A stretch of DNA of 64,000 bases from Firmicutes bacterium HGW-Firmicutes-2 (GCA_002841495.1 PGZV01000003.1:124001-188000), one strand, 5' to 3'; positions 18,272-27,290 are shown, counted from the first letter of the stretch. Numbers and translations are program-made. Notes: generated by a model not told the origin, from the letters alone.

Positions 18272-18710
18272 TTATAGTCTCCTTATCAATATCTATCCTC
18301 GTTTCTATTTCTTTAATGGATAATAGAAGTGGGCTTATGGTCTCAATTCCCATATCGTTATATACACATAATCGATCCGGATCAAATAGCCTAATAATTA
18401 CACGGTTAATATTAAAGATGGTTTTAGCTATTTGAGCCAACATTATATTCGTATTATCACTATCTGTTGTCGCAATGATGGTTGTCACTTTTTTAATGTG
18501 TGCTATGCTAAGTATATTAAAATCCGTGGCATCACCCGTTAAAGTTAAGCCTCCGTAAGAAGGAGCCAGTTTTCGAAATGCATCCTTATCACGATCAATA
18601 ATTAAGACATCACTATTCCTATCCGATAATTCATTTGCTAAGCTGGATCCTAAGCGACCGCATCCAATAATCAATGTATATGCCATTTTCCTATTTTTTA
18701 CAACCTTCAT
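18243..18710 (-). CDS. RCK_N-only TrkA-like subunit
   Basis: 155 aa, an RCK_N domain with an intact nucleotide motif (IIGCGRLGSS) and the acidic residue at the end of strand 2 (IDRDKDAF), but no TrkA_C domain. The neighbouring subunit has the opposite composition. E. coli TrkA carries two RCK units in one chain; here the work seems divided between two polypeptides, which is inference. AAGGAGG lies 7 bases before the start. Second gene of the operon. Confidence 0.88.
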   Translation of the reverse strand: MKVVKNRKMAYTLIIGCGRLGSSLANELSDRNSDVLIIDRDKDAFRKLAPSYGGLTLTGDATDFNILSIAHIKKVTTIIATTDSDNTNIMLAQIAKTIFNINRVIIRLFDPDRLCVYNDMGIETISPLLLSIKEIETRIDIDKETINEKASGFDR

Positions 18711-18739
18711 TTTTAATCCTCCTTAAATTCTCCATAAGT

Positions 18740-19105
18740 CTATGCATCTTTCACATCTCTGATTTTGGTATTTACTTCATGTTTACAATCAGACAATTCA
18801 AATGCGCAATGTCCTTTTGAGAAAAATGTACCATATAGCTCTAGATTATGACGTGCCGGTAAATAGGTTGGGTCTAGTGACCAAGCCGCCCTAAAGTGCT
18901 TCATAGCTAACATATGATCCCTTTTGCGCTCTAGCCATATACCCATTAAGTTATGGGGTTCAGGGGCATGTGGATATTTTCCAATTGCTTCAACCAGTAA
19001 AGGTTCGCTTTCTACTAGATTGTTCTCTTTTAACAAACCAATTATCGATTTATATAGACTTATACTTTCATCATTTTTCTCGTCGATTAGCATTTTACTC
19101 AACGT
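18740..19105 (-). CDS. Small TPR-repeat protein, first gene of the potassium operon
   Basis: About 121 aa. Residues roughly 20-90 form two or three tetratricopeptide helices (a LLVEAIGKYPHAPEPHNLMG unit, then AMKHFRAAWSLDPTYLPARH). No signal peptide or membrane segment. The C-terminus carries two Cys (GHCAFELSDCKHE). I chose the TTG at 19105, 5 bases after AAGGTGG; GTG at 19114 and ATG at 19093 are alternatives. It precedes the RCK genes by about 30 bases, so it is probably co-transcribed, perhaps as a protein-protein adaptor. Confidence 0.7.
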   Translation of the reverse strand, partial: TLSKMLIDEKNDESISLYKSIIGLLKENNLVESEPLLVEAIGKYPHAPEPHNLMGIWLERKRDHMLAMKHFRAAWSLDPTYLPARHNLELYGTFFSKGHCAFELSDCKHEVNTKIRDVKDA

Positions 19106-19148
19106 TATCACCACCTTGTTTGTTTTCTTCTTATGAGCTTCTACTGTA

Positions 19149-19214
19149 ACAATATCAAAAATTGTGTGAGTTGTGTGTGAGTTGTCGTCTGATCATGTGA
19201 GTTTTGTGTGAGAA
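19149..19214 (-). promoter_or_regulatory. Phased direct repeats (putative KdpE-like operator) with -10 of the potassium operon
   Basis: On the plus strand TGTGAGTT starts at 19165, 19176 and 19196, and TGTGAGAA at 19207. Spacings are 11, 20 and 11 bases, so two pairs are each one helical turn apart. On the minus strand the last box is followed after 10 bases by TATTGT, a -10-like hexamer, with no clear -35. OmpR/PhoB-class regulators bind such direct repeats in place of a -35. The KdpE-like regulator encoded next door is the obvious candidate (inference). Confidence 0.65.
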
Positions 19215-19253
19215 AAGAGCCATTAAAGTAAATGCTTACTTTAATGGCTCTTT
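19214..19253 (-). terminator. Terminator after the KdpE-like regulator
   Basis: Perfect 18-bp arms (19214-19231, 19236-19253) around ATGC. On the minus strand T-rich sequence follows. It lies about 20 bases past the regulator stop and abuts the operator repeats of the next operon. Confidence 0.88.
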
Positions 19254-19273
19254 AGATTAATTTTATGTCTTTA

Positions 19274-19972
19274 CTAATAATCTTTCATTCTATATCCGAC
19301 GCCAATTTCAGTAATAATGTATTTGGGTTTTGCCGGATTATACTCAATCTTTCTTCTTAAACCTGTCATCAATGTTCTTAATGCCTGAGTATCATTACCA
19401 TATCCCTTTCCCCATATTTCTTGAATGATATATCCTGTTGTTAACACTTTTCCAATGTTTTTCAGAAAAAGGGCTAATAAATTATATTCCATGGGGGTAA
19501 CCCGTAACTCATGATTACTTAAAAATACAAGGTGCTTTTCCAAATCAATTTTTAGGTCACCAGTACTTAGAATCGGGTTCTTATTGATGGATGCATTCAT
19601 CTTCATATGGCGCATAGCGACTCTAATCCTTGCCATAAGCTCTGTTGTTGAGAAGGGTTTAGTCAGAAAATCATCTGCACCCAAATCTAAAGCGGCAGCC
19701 TTTTCCTTGTCTTGATCTCTAGCTGATATTACGATAATCGGAATTTCAGACCATTCACGTACTTTTTTTATAACTTCCATACCGTCAAAATCAGGTAAAC
19801 CCAAATCTAAAAGCATCAAGTCCATCTGCTCCGACACAAGTATCCCTAGTGCATTTTGAGCATTACCGGCAGACTTATATTTATACCCTTCTTGACTTAG
19901 AGTGTAGCAAATAAAGCGACTGATTCTGTGATCATCTTCAACAACAAGGATATTTATATTATAATTATTCAT
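19274..19972 (-). CDS. KdpE-like OmpR-family response regulator
   Basis: About 232 aa. Receiver domain with acidic pair VVEDD, phospho-acceptor Asp in MLLDLGLPD (residue 56 from this start) and LTKPF lysine; then an OmpR-type winged helix (ELRVTPMEYNLLALF, and LRTLMTGLRRKIEYNPAKPKYI, which is KdpE-like). It overlaps the kinase gene. The ATG at 19972 has GGAGG 9 bases before it; the ATG at 19978 is only 3 bases from the same site. It likely activates potassium transport genes under K+ limitation or osmotic stress. No kdpFABC is in the window; the neighbouring Trk/Ktr operon with phased repeats is the probable target. Confidence 0.88.
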   Translation of the reverse strand: MNNYNINILVVEDDHRISRFICYTLSQEGYKYKSAGNAQNALGILVSEQMDLMLLDLGLPDFDGMEVIKKVREWSEIPIIVISARDQDKEKAAALDLGADDFLTKPFSTTELMARIRVAMRHMKMNASINKNPILSTGDLKIDLEKHLVFLSNHELRVTPMEYNLLALFLKNIGKVLTTGYIIQEIWGKGYGNDTQALRTLMTGLRRKIEYNPAKPKYIITEIGVGYRMKDY

Positions 19973-21491
19973 TTTCATAATCCTCCAAAGGTAAAGTAAA
20001 AGTAACCTCTACACCTTGTTCATCTGTGAGATTGTTAATCGTAATACTTCCGTTATGTGCTTTTATAATAGCATAGCATATTGATAATCCCAATCCAATA
20101 CCTGTTTTAGCATGGCCATTCGTACCTTCTGTTGTATAAAACTGCTCAAAAAGATGTGGTAAATCTTCTGAAGGTATACTTGTACCATTATTACTTACAA
20201 CAAACTTTGCAATTTTTGACACTTCATCACGTTCAACACAAATACTGATTTCATCATCATAGCGGGTGTGTTTATAGGCATTGTCCAATAGATTAAACAA
20301 TACTTGTTCAATAAGTCTCCCATCCATTGGAACCATCAACGGTTCCTCCGGTATATTTACAACGATTTCCCGTTCACCTGTCCTTAATAAGAATCTATCT
20401 AGCGCACTCCCTATGACTTCCTCAACAACTTCAATTTGCTTCTTAATGATAAGTTTACCTTCTTGTAACCGTGTTAAACTTAAAATATTTTCCACAAGTG
20501 AATGGAGCCACTTAGCATCATTATATATGCTTTCAGCTAATATATAACGTGAATCTTCTTTTTCTGTCATATCTAAAAGCATCTCAGAAGAACCCATAAT
20601 TCCAGCTAAAGGTGTACGTAAATCATGAGAAATGGATTTTAATAGCGTACTTCGATAACGCTCTTGCACTGTTTCTTCACGGTCCTTTATGCGCTGCTCA
20701 GATACCCTAATATGATCCATAGCCAATGCCGTACTCTCAAGCATCGAATGCAACAGATGGGTATGTGTTTCGTTCATATTTTTAGCATCTTCACTTGGTA
20801 TTCTTATTATACCCAGTATGCTTTCCCTACCGTATATTGGCCAGTCATAAAACTCTCCCCATTCATCATGACTGGTTCTTAGCTCTTCCATTCTACGTTT
20901 GATCTCGTCTATATCATAAATCTGCCTCCGAACCTGCGCATCTATTGAAGCCTGTTGAATGAAGCTACTTTCTGGATTCCCTTCTTGATCGAAACATAGC
21001 ATAGCCGCTCTTGTTGATAAACAGTCACTTAATGCCTTAACAACAACAGAAGCAATATCATGAATGTCATCAACATCAGTCAACTGATTTGTAAGACTAT
21101 AAAGAGATTTTGTCTCCATTTCTTTTTCTTTAGCTATCAATTCATTTTTTTTAGCAAGCGACGTTAGTGAACTTGTTATAAAAGACGTTATGGTCATGAT
21201 AATAAACGTAATCATATAGCTTGAGTCATGAACAGACAATGTGAAATAAGGTTTAGTAAAAAGATAATTAAAGGTTAATGTTGAAAGTATGGATGCAACG
21301 ATACCCAATAAAAAACTGTCAATAATCCAAGCTGAAATCAATACCGCCAGTAAATATACTATAACAATATTGGTTTCCGGAAACCCCATATATCTAAATA
21401 AATACCCAATTAATGATGAAATAGCAATTAAAAACACCATCAAAGTCAATTTATAGCCGATTTTTTGTCTATTAATAAAATGTCTGTTCAA
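19965..21491 (-). CDS. KdpD-like sensor histidine kinase lacking the N-terminal KdpD domain
   Basis: 508 aa. About four helices at 15-112 form the DUF4118 module of KdpD; then a linker, a GAF-like region (about 140-260), HisKA with SISHDLRTPLAG (H289) and HATPase_c with NLLDNAYKH and TGIGLGLSI. Full KdpD (about 890 aa) also has a KdpD sensor domain and Usp domain before the helices; both are missing. TTG start with AAAGGGG 8 bases upstream. It is followed with a short overlap by its regulator, the pair being one transcription unit. Confidence 0.88.
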   Translation of the reverse strand: MNRHFINRQKIGYKLTLMVFLIAISSLIGYLFRYMGFPETNIVIVYLLAVLISAWIIDSFLLGIVASILSTLTFNYLFTKPYFTLSVHDSSYMITFIIMTITSFITSSLTSLAKKNELIAKEKEMETKSLYSLTNQLTDVDDIHDIASVVVKALSDCLSTRAAMLCFDQEGNPESSFIQQASIDAQVRRQIYDIDEIKRRMEELRTSHDEWGEFYDWPIYGRESILGIIRIPSEDAKNMNETHTHLLHSMLESTALAMDHIRVSEQRIKDREETVQERYRSTLLKSISHDLRTPLAGIMGSSEMLLDMTEKEDSRYILAESIYNDAKWLHSLVENILSLTRLQEGKLIIKKQIEVVEEVIGSALDRFLLRTGEREIVVNIPEEPLMVPMDGRLIEQVLFNLLDNAYKHTRYDDEISICVERDEVSKIAKFVVSNNGTSIPSEDLPHLFEQFYTTEGTNGHAKTGIGLGLSICYAIIKAHNGSITINNLTDEQGVEVTFTLPLEDYENE

Positions 21492-21672
21492 CTAAGATAC
21501 CCCTTTCAATGTCATGCTTTATATATTTAATCAATTTAACCGACCTTATTCATATTAAATATCCGCCTTAAAAACTATGTGATACTAGTATTTATAGCTC
21601 ATCACGCTTCACTTATACAATTCTTCAGTATTATTATACCTTATTATGTAGACTATTACTAAATATAAAAAA

Positions 21673-21703
21673 GGGGCAGTGATGACGATCTCATCGCTGT
21701 CCC
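21673..21703 (-). terminator. Terminator of the lipoprotein gene
   Basis: Thirteen-base arms (21673-21685, 21691-21703) pair with two wobble pairs. On the minus strand the hairpin is followed by a run of six T. The gene ends 23 bases upstream. Confidence 0.85.
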
Positions 21704-21725
21704 ATAAATACATTATATTGTTTTG

Positions 21726-22898
21726 TTACTCTTCTTCAACACCTAAACCGGACATCCATGTTCCAAATGATGATATATCCTCTAATGTAAGGTTATATTT
21801 TTCATCAATTTTATTTAGCATTTCATAAGCCTCTGTTCGTACTGCTTCATCCAGTATGTTATCATTATTTGATATCAGATCCATGAATTCCGTTACAAGC
21901 TCAGCCATATAGCTATCTTCTAATGTCTGTATCTCTTTGAAAATTTTTAGACTGTCTTCTTTTAAACGTTGATCTTCAAAATTATACGTCGGCGAATTGT
22001 CTATACCCATAAGCAACATGCTCATATGATCTTTAAAACGAATGGCCATATACTTTTCATAACGTGTACCCTCATAATCTTCCAACATCTTGCCCATACC
22101 GTAGGTCCTAGCAGCAATGATGTCACCACTTACTATAAAGCCACCATCCGCTGCTATTGGCTCAAGGGTATCCATTGCCAGAGTAATCAGCAAGTCTCTC
22201 ATAGGTTCTGTATTATAATCTCTATTTCTAGCAAATTCTGTAAAATCGACAAGATAAAACATCATACCCTCACCGCTGGCGAGATAATAACCTTGATCTT
22301 TTGCTTCAATCACTAGAGTCTTGATTTCAGTATCTTCAATATCCTCTACATTCTGACTTAACTTAATATACTTATAGTCATAGCGTTCTGCTTCCTTATA
22401 AAAACGATCCCAAAAATCCGTTTGCAAAGCATAGGATTCTAATGCTACATAATCCTCAAAGCTATTTCTGCGCATGCCTGAAATAGCATAAGCTGTAAAT
22501 AGATCTGCTTCTTTTGGAGCCAACTTACTTATACCATTCTTATATAAATCATAAATGGCTTTGGATGTCCCCTTTTCATTATATAGCGCTTTCATATCTG
22601 CTACCCATATTTTTTGCTCATCTGAAGATACCGGCTCATCCGATTGCTTAATAGGTAAAGCATTCATATATGTGGCCAGTATATCCTCATATTTTTTCTC
22701 CACTACATTTACAACCTCTACTTCAAGCTGAGGCTTCTCTAGATTCTCATCCTGTTGGCTCTCTTGTGACGCTTCAACAGATGCTGCCTCCTCATTGACT
22801 TCTTGTGATTCTTTTGATTGGCATCCATACAAGAATAAGGTTCCAATCACTATGAGCATCATATAAAAAGCTGTTTTATAAATATATTGTTTTTTCAT
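21726..22898 (-). CDS. Lipoprotein of unknown function
   Basis: 390 aa. A type II signal peptide (MKKQYIYKTAFYMMLI) leads to lipobox LYGC, cysteine at about residue 26, followed by a Gln/Glu/Ser-rich linker to about 60. The remaining ~330 residues are acidic, mostly helical, with no cysteine or repeat and no family I can name. An AAGGTGAGG site precedes the ATG. The gene is flanked by its own terminator and diverges from pcm, so it is monocistronic. Anchored outside the membrane; role unknown. Confidence 0.7.
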   Translation of the reverse strand: MKKQYIYKTAFYMMLIVIGTLFLYGCQSKESQEVNEEAASVEASQESQQDENLEKPQLEVEVVNVVEKKYEDILATYMNALPIKQSDEPVSSDEQKIWVADMKALYNEKGTSKAIYDLYKNGISKLAPKEADLFTAYAISGMRRNSFEDYVALESYALQTDFWDRFYKEAERYDYKYIKLSQNVEDIEDTEIKTLVIEAKDQGYYLASGEGMMFYLVDFTEFARNRDYNTEPMRDLLITLAMDTLEPIAADGGFIVSGDIIAARTYGMGKMLEDYEGTRYEKYMAIRFKDHMSMLLMGIDNSPTYNFEDQRLKEDSLKIFKEIQTLEDSYMAELVTEFMDLISNNDNILDEAVRTEAYEMLNKIDEKYNLTLEDISSFGTWMSGLGVEEE

Positions 22899-23085
22899 TT
22901 TTTACCTCACCTTCTTGTCCATACGTCTTACTCTTTATTGGACGTATTAACCAATAAAAAGAAACATTTTTAAGGTCATAGGACGGATTTCCTATAATTT
23001 AACTCTATGTTATACTTTTTATATAGGTTAAATCCCCTATCGCAACTGTAAACACAATGCCTTTTTGTACTAAGGATGTGATTTA

Positions 23086-23664
23086 TTGAATAAAAGTGCT
23101 ACTAAGGTTTTTTTCAAGCAGTTAAATCGTCGTTTTTTCATGGATCAATACCAAGATCTGGCTCATATTGATCGAGCTTTTTCAATTGGGTTTGGACAAA
23201 CAATATCTCAACCCTCACTTGTACTTTTTATGACTGAGATTCTAGAACTTAAGCCAAATCATAAAGTGTTGGAAATAGGAACAGGCTCCGGTTATCAGAC
23301 GGCTTTTCTTGCACAATTTGCCAATTGGGTATACACAGTAGAAACCATAGAACCACTTATGAAAAAAGCAGAAGCACGTCTAAAAGAACTAAATTATCTT
23401 AATATTAACTTTTTTCTTGGGGATGGTACCTATGGCTTAAAGGAACATGCACCCTATGATCGCATCATCGTGACCGCTGCAGCAAGAGAAATTCCACCAA
23501 GTTTAATTGAACAGTTGAGTCCTGGTGGTCGACTTCTTATTCCTGTTGGTAATAAGGATGCACAAGACTTAAATCTTTTAACAAAAGATAGTGAAAGTCA
23601 TATAACCGTCACATCAGTAGAACTTGTTCGATTCGTACCACTCGTTGGGGACTATGAATTATAA
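23086..23664 (+). CDS. pcm: Protein-L-isoaspartate O-methyltransferase
   Basis: 192-aa SAM-dependent methyltransferase that repairs isoaspartyl residues. N-terminal IDRAFSIGFGQTISQPS gives the substrate loop (family GxTISxP). Motif I is VLEIGTGSGYQTAFLA, motif II YDRIIVTAAAREIP, and LSPGGRLLIPVG follows, all in family order. The length is close to the usual 200-220. TTG start with AAGGATG about 8 bases upstream. Monocistronic, ended by a hairpin. Activity on another substrate cannot be excluded, but all diagnostic motifs are present. Confidence 0.88.
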   Translation: MNKSATKVFFKQLNRRFFMDQYQDLAHIDRAFSIGFGQTISQPSLVLFMTEILELKPNHKVLEIGTGSGYQTAFLAQFANWVYTVETIEPLMKKAEARLKELNYLNINFFLGDGTYGLKEHAPYDRIIVTAAAREIPPSLIEQLSPGGRLLIPVGNKDAQDLNLLTKDSESHITVTSVELVRFVPLVGDYEL

Positions 23665-23688
23665 TATTTATTTGACGAAGCTTAAAGG

Positions 23689-23718
23689 GAAGTCCAACTA
23701 ACTCATTAGTTGGACTTC
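23689..23718 (+). terminator. Terminator of pcm
   Basis: Perfect 13-bp arms (23689-23701, 23706-23718) around CTCA, followed by TTTTG. It lies 25 bases past the pcm stop and also serves the converging minus-strand lipoprotein gene. Confidence 0.85.
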
Positions 23719-23738
23719 TTTTGTTGTACTTATAGTAT

Positions 23739-24185
23739 TTATTCTACTTTTTCTATGTCATGAATTATACTTGCATTATTTTCATCCAGTGTAAATGAAA
23801 TAAGAATTCTATCACCTTCTGTAAGATTGTAGTCACCAAAGTTCGCTTTTACTGTTTCAGAGAATCTAAAGGCTTTGAAAGTATTTTCTGCTGAAGTATC
23901 TGTAAGCTCAACTTCAATGCTATTGGAATCAATCTGACCGACATAGATACCTGTTGCTGTCTCTAAATCTTCTTCCATCTCATCTTCCAAGATAACATCT
24001 TCTTCTTTTGTTGCATCATCTGAAATATCCTCAGTCACTTCCTCTGATGTTTCTTCGGTCATTTCATTTTCTATGACATCTGAAACAGCAGGCCCTTCAT
24101 CCACAACTACAGGTTCGCTTTTAAAGCATCCAGAAAACAGCCCGACGACTATAATCAATATGCCAAAAATCATCCATTTCTTCAT
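23739..24185 (-). CDS. Small lipoprotein with acidic linker
   Basis: 148 aa. The signal peptide MKKWMIFGILIIVVGLF ends in lipobox FSGC. Residues about 25-85 are a Glu/Asp/Val/Thr-rich low-complexity linker; residues 88-148 form a small beta-rich domain (YVGQIDSNSIEVELTD). Start 24185 has AGGAGG at good spacing. It is 77 bases behind the TetR gene on the same strand, so it is probably part of that autoregulated operon. Function unknown. Confidence 0.72.
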   Translation of the reverse strand: MKKWMIFGILIIVVGLFSGCFKSEPVVVDEGPAVSDVIENEMTEETSEEVTEDISDDATKEEDVILEDEMEEDLETATGIYVGQIDSNSIEVELTDTSAENTFKAFRFSETVKANFGDYNLTEGDRILISFTLDENNASIIHDIEKVE

Positions 24186-24262
24186 AATTAAATACCTCCT
24201 AATTTTGTTTACTTGGTTCACCTTTTTAGACGTATGAAATATAAAACTGTTCCATAATTTAC

Positions 24263-24826
24263 CTATTTTCCTATTCCTAGCCACAAAAGATCCACCATGT
24301 GTGTTGCCTCATATCCTGTATCTACCACCTGCCCCGTTCTTAATATGTTTCTCATTTTATGTTCTATCAAAGCTTGATAAGCGAAACCAATGTCCAGATA
24401 ACTCCATTTTCTAGAAAAACAATCGGATGCAATGCCTTGTCGAATAATTTCATATACCTGCGCCTGTTTATGATTTTGCCAGTTTCTAAAGTAAGCTACT
24501 GTTTGTTGCTCTAAAGCATAGAATTCTTCGAAATAAATCCTATAGATGAACTTATTCTCTTGAAGTTGGTCTAGAGATGATTGAATCAGATAAATCAGTT
24601 TGCTTTTTGTGTCACCTTCTGGCAATTCTTTTGGATGTTCTAATATCACCTGTTCTATAAGTGCTATTAAAATATCATCCTTCGACTTAAAATATTCATA
24701 AACAGTCGTTCTGGCAATTTTCACTTTTTTTGCTATTTCTTCTATGGTTGTATTCATAAAACCTTTTTCTAAAAACAAATCATACCCCGACTCTAATATC
24801 TGTAGCCTTCTCGCTTCTGCATTCAT
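24263..24826 (-). CDS. TetR/AcrR-family transcriptional regulator
   Basis: 187 aa. Residues about 5-55 form the TetR helix-turn-helix (TTIEEIAKKVKIARTTVYEY), followed by a helical ligand-binding and dimer domain with no obvious ligand signature. An AGGAGG site lies 11 bases before the ATG. The promoter just upstream carries two CGAC-N5-GTCG palindromes, one inside the -35/-10 spacer, so the protein very probably represses its own transcription and that of the following lipoprotein. Confidence 0.9.
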   Translation of the reverse strand: MNAEARRLQILESGYDLFLEKGFMNTTIEEIAKKVKIARTTVYEYFKSKDDILIALIEQVILEHPKELPEGDTKSKLIYLIQSSLDQLQENKFIYRIYFEEFYALEQQTVAYFRNWQNHKQAQVYEIIRQGIASDCFSRKWSYLDIGFAYQALIEHKMRNILRTGQVVDTGYEATHMVDLLWLGIGK

Positions 24827-24851
24827 GTCAACCCTTGCCTCCTATGACATC

Positions 24852-24903
24852 CGACGTTACGTCGATACTTTATCATTTTAACCGACACTTAGTCGATTGT
24901 CAA
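24852..24903 (-). promoter_or_regulatory. Promoter with paired operators of the TetR-lipoprotein operon
   Basis: On the minus strand TTGACA (24903-24898) and TAAAAT (24880-24875) are 17 bases apart. The spacer contains CGACTAAGTGTCG (24883-24895), and a second 13-bp site CGACGTAACGTCG (24852-24864) lies downstream of the -10. The sites share CGAC-N5-GTCG and their starts are 31 bp apart, three helical turns, on one face of the DNA. Confidence 0.85.
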
Positions 24904-24951
24904 GAAGTATCTATAAAAGCCTAGATTCGACTATGAAGACCCTAGAAAAAA

Positions 24952-24979
24952 GTCTCTAAGCTTTTTTCCACTTAGAGAC
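24952..24979 (-). terminator. Terminator of the chemoreceptor gene
   Basis: GTCTCTAAG (24952-24960) pairs with CTTAGAGAC (24971-24979). On the minus strand six T follow. A near-identical stem ends the amino-acid ABC operon at 37772-37799. Confidence 0.85.
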
Positions 24980-25002
24980 CTCGTCGACTCAAATATTGAC
25001 CA

Positions 25003-26991
25003 CTAATACTTGAATTTTGCAATTCTCGTTTGCATATCCTCCGCTAGACGAGATAGAGCATCACTGGCATTAGATATCTCTGCCATAGATGCCGCTTGTT
25101 CTTCCATGGTAGCCGATGTTTGCTCAGAACCGGCTGCATTTTCTTGAGCTATAGCCGCTAGACTTTGCATGATTTCTGCTAACTCATTCTTCTTATCATC
25201 CATTGTGCTAACAGAATCTAGTGCTCTATTGATAATCGTTTTAACATCTTCGACTTGCTTGGATATGCCATTAAACTTACTTTCTGTTATTCTAACACTA
25301 TCTACTTGATCCTTAATAATGCCTTGAACCTCTTCCATGGATTTAACAGAACTTTTCGAGTTGTCCTGTAATTTCTTCAACATATCGTTAATATCTTTTA
25401 CTGAAGTTGTGGATTCCTCAGCCAACTTCCTAATCTCATCTGCAACTACAGCAAATCCTTTGCCGGCATCACCCGCTCTTGCTGCTTCTATAGCTGCATT
25501 AAGCGCTAGTAAATTGGTTTGTTCTGCAATACTTCTAATGAGTTCACTCGCCTGTCCAATCTTATCTGCACTTTCATTGGTCTCTCGTGTACTATGGTAG
25601 ATCTTGTCCATAGCATTATTACTATTTTGAGTTTTTTTACTAAGACCGATAATAATTTCTGTACCTTCATCCTTAAGCAATGTCAGCTGCCTCATTGCTA
25701 TATCCACCTGCTTCATATCCTCTAGATCTTCTTCTATGATATGGCTTATTTCATCGGTTCTCATAACACCATTTTCTGTATCTTTTGCCTGTTCTGTTGC
25801 ACTTTTAGCAATCTCTTCTATTGTTCTTGCCACTTCTTCTGCCGCATAAGCGGATTGTTGGCTGGTTGCTGTTAACTCCTCTGAAGACGCTGCAACCTGT
25901 TGAGATGTATCTGATATATGTTTTATAAAATCTCGCAAATTTTCCGTTACACTCTGGAAAGCTTTAGCAAGAGATCCTACTTCATCTTTCTTACTCATAT
26001 AGACCTGTGGCACATCCTCAGTAATATCCAAGTTAGCAATTTTCTTAGAATGCTCTATAATGCCTATAATAGGTTTTACTATAGAATAGCCTAGTACATA
26101 ACACAAAGCTATACTGATTATAAGTATGATTATTGTCGTAATCAAAATACTTTTTTGTAATGTTGGAATCGCTTTAAGTACCTCTCCCGAATTAGCTGTG
26201 ATTACAATAATCCAATCCGTTCCTTCAACAGCTATATATCCAATATACAAATCCTTACCACTATATGTGTATCTGCCCACATTATTTTCACCTGAAATAA
26301 TTTTCTCAAACTGAACGGCCAATGAATCTAGACTAGGATCTTCTTCGAGTGCACTTATTGGATTAAACTGATCTAATACCATTTGTCGATCAATATGGGC
26401 CACGACAGTACCTTGATTGTTAATCATATAAGCATATCCGTTTTCTCCATATCCCAAATCATCTGTTATATCACTAAGGGCGTTTCCATCACGTCTGCCA
26501 ACTAATACCCCAACAACTTCTCCATTGTTTTTTATGGGTGTGGCAAACATAAGTACGGCAGAGTTTGTCACTCTACTGATAATAACATCAGAGACATTGG
26601 ATTCTCCCTCAAATGCTTTAATCACGTAGGATCTGTCACCAAGTTCCGCGGTTGTTCCATCATGGTAATTGGTCACCCCATCCGGACTAACGACCCCCAA
26701 AGCTAAGAACCCCGAATCTGTCATTTGTTTTTCCATAACGCTTTTTTGCTGCTCATAATCCATACTTTCAATTTGATCAATCTTTGCAATGGCTTCTAAT
26801 GACTGAATGCCTGTTTCAATTCGGCTCTCCGTAAGCTTTGCGCCTTCTTCTGCCAATAGCACCAAGGATGCCTCCGCATTTTCCGTAACTGTCTTACTGA
26901 TAATAACTAATGATATGATTCCAAAACTGGCTGATATCAATAAGATTAATACTGAAAAATACACCACTAATTTACTTTTAATACTCTTCAT
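25003..26991 (-). CDS. Methyl-accepting chemotaxis protein with extracellular Cache-type sensor
   Basis: 662 aa. Helix 1 at about 8-30, an extracellular double-Cache-like sensor from about 35 to 275 ([15 protein letters not shown] and [17 protein letters not shown] are typical), helix 2 at about 280-302, a HAMP domain to about 360, and a cytoplasmic signalling domain whose hairpin tip is [19 protein letters not shown]. The strand order and the length match a class with sensor and tip in one chain. A GAAAGG site precedes the ATG. A c-di-GMP-I riboswitch with a terminator hairpin lies upstream, so receptor amount should follow c-di-GMP. No che genes are nearby and the ligand is unknown. Confidence 0.93.
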   Translation of the reverse strand: MKSIKSKLVVYFSVLILLISASFGIISLVIISKTVTENAEASLVLLAEEGAKLTESRIETGIQSLEAIAKIDQIESMDYEQQKSVMEKQMTDSGFLALGVVSPDGVTNYHDGTTAELGDRSYVIKAFEGESNVSDVIISRVTNSAVLMFATPIKNNGEVVGVLVGRRDGNALSDITDDLGYGENGYAYMINNQGTVVAHIDRQMVLDQFNPISALEEDPSLDSLAVQFEKIISGENNVGRYTYSGKDLYIGYIAVEGTDWIIVITANSGEVLKAIPTLQKSILITTIIILIISIALCYVLGYSIVKPIIGIIEHSKKIANLDITEDVPQVYMSKKDEVGSLAKAFQSVTENLRDFIKHISDTSQQVAASSEELTATSQQSAYAAEEVARTIEEIAKSATEQAKDTENGVMRTDEISHIIEEDLEDMKQVDIAMRQLTLLKDEGTEIIIGLSKKTQNSNNAMDKIYHSTRETNESADKIGQASELIRSIAEQTNLLALNAAIEAARAGDAGKGFAVVADEIRKLAEESTTSVKDINDMLKKLQDNSKSSVKSMEEVQGIIKDQVDSVRITESKFNGISKQVEDVKTIINRALDSVSTMDDKKNELAEIMQSLAAIAQENAAGSEQTSATMEEQAASMAEISNASDALSRLAEDMQTRIAKFKY

Positions 26992-27020
26992 AACACTTTC
27001 CTTTCGTAATACATAATAAA

Positions 27021-27047
27021 ACCACCAGTCGACTACAGACCGGTGGT
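27021..27047 (-). terminator. Expression-platform terminator of the c-di-GMP riboswitch
   Basis: ACCACC-x-GTC pairs with GAC-x-GGTGGT (27021-27030, 27038-27047) around a 7-base loop. On the minus strand it is followed by TTTTATT and lies between aptamer and start codon, as expected for transcriptional control. Confidence 0.75.
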
Positions 27048-27079
27048 AAAGTTAAGATACAAATATACAATATCTTTTA

Positions 27080-27160
27080 TCCATACGGTAACCTGGCAAT
27101 CATAGTAACCCTTAGACCCATAGCTTTGCGACACTGCCTTTCGACAGCTGTGCCTTTTAC
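27080..27160 (-). promoter_or_regulatory. Cyclic di-GMP-I (GEMM) riboswitch aptamer
   Basis: Reading the minus strand: GGCACAG, a stem capped by a GAAA tetraloop (CTGTCGAAAGGCAG), then GTCGCAAAGC, GGGTCTAAGGG and finally GCCAGGTTACCG. These are the GEMM-I landmarks in order: the tetraloop, the CGCAAAGC core, the CTAA tetraloop receptor and the GGTTACCG closing strand. It precedes the chemoreceptor gene, a known GEMM-I target class. Confidence 0.9.
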
Positions 27161-27290
27161 ATTATGTGATTATAAAATCAAACAATTATTACTTGATAAT
27201 TATCGTATGTCACTTTTCTTTTAAAACATTATTATACTACAATTCCTATTTAAAGTACAGTTATTTCGGTGTTTACGTATATTAAAGCTC

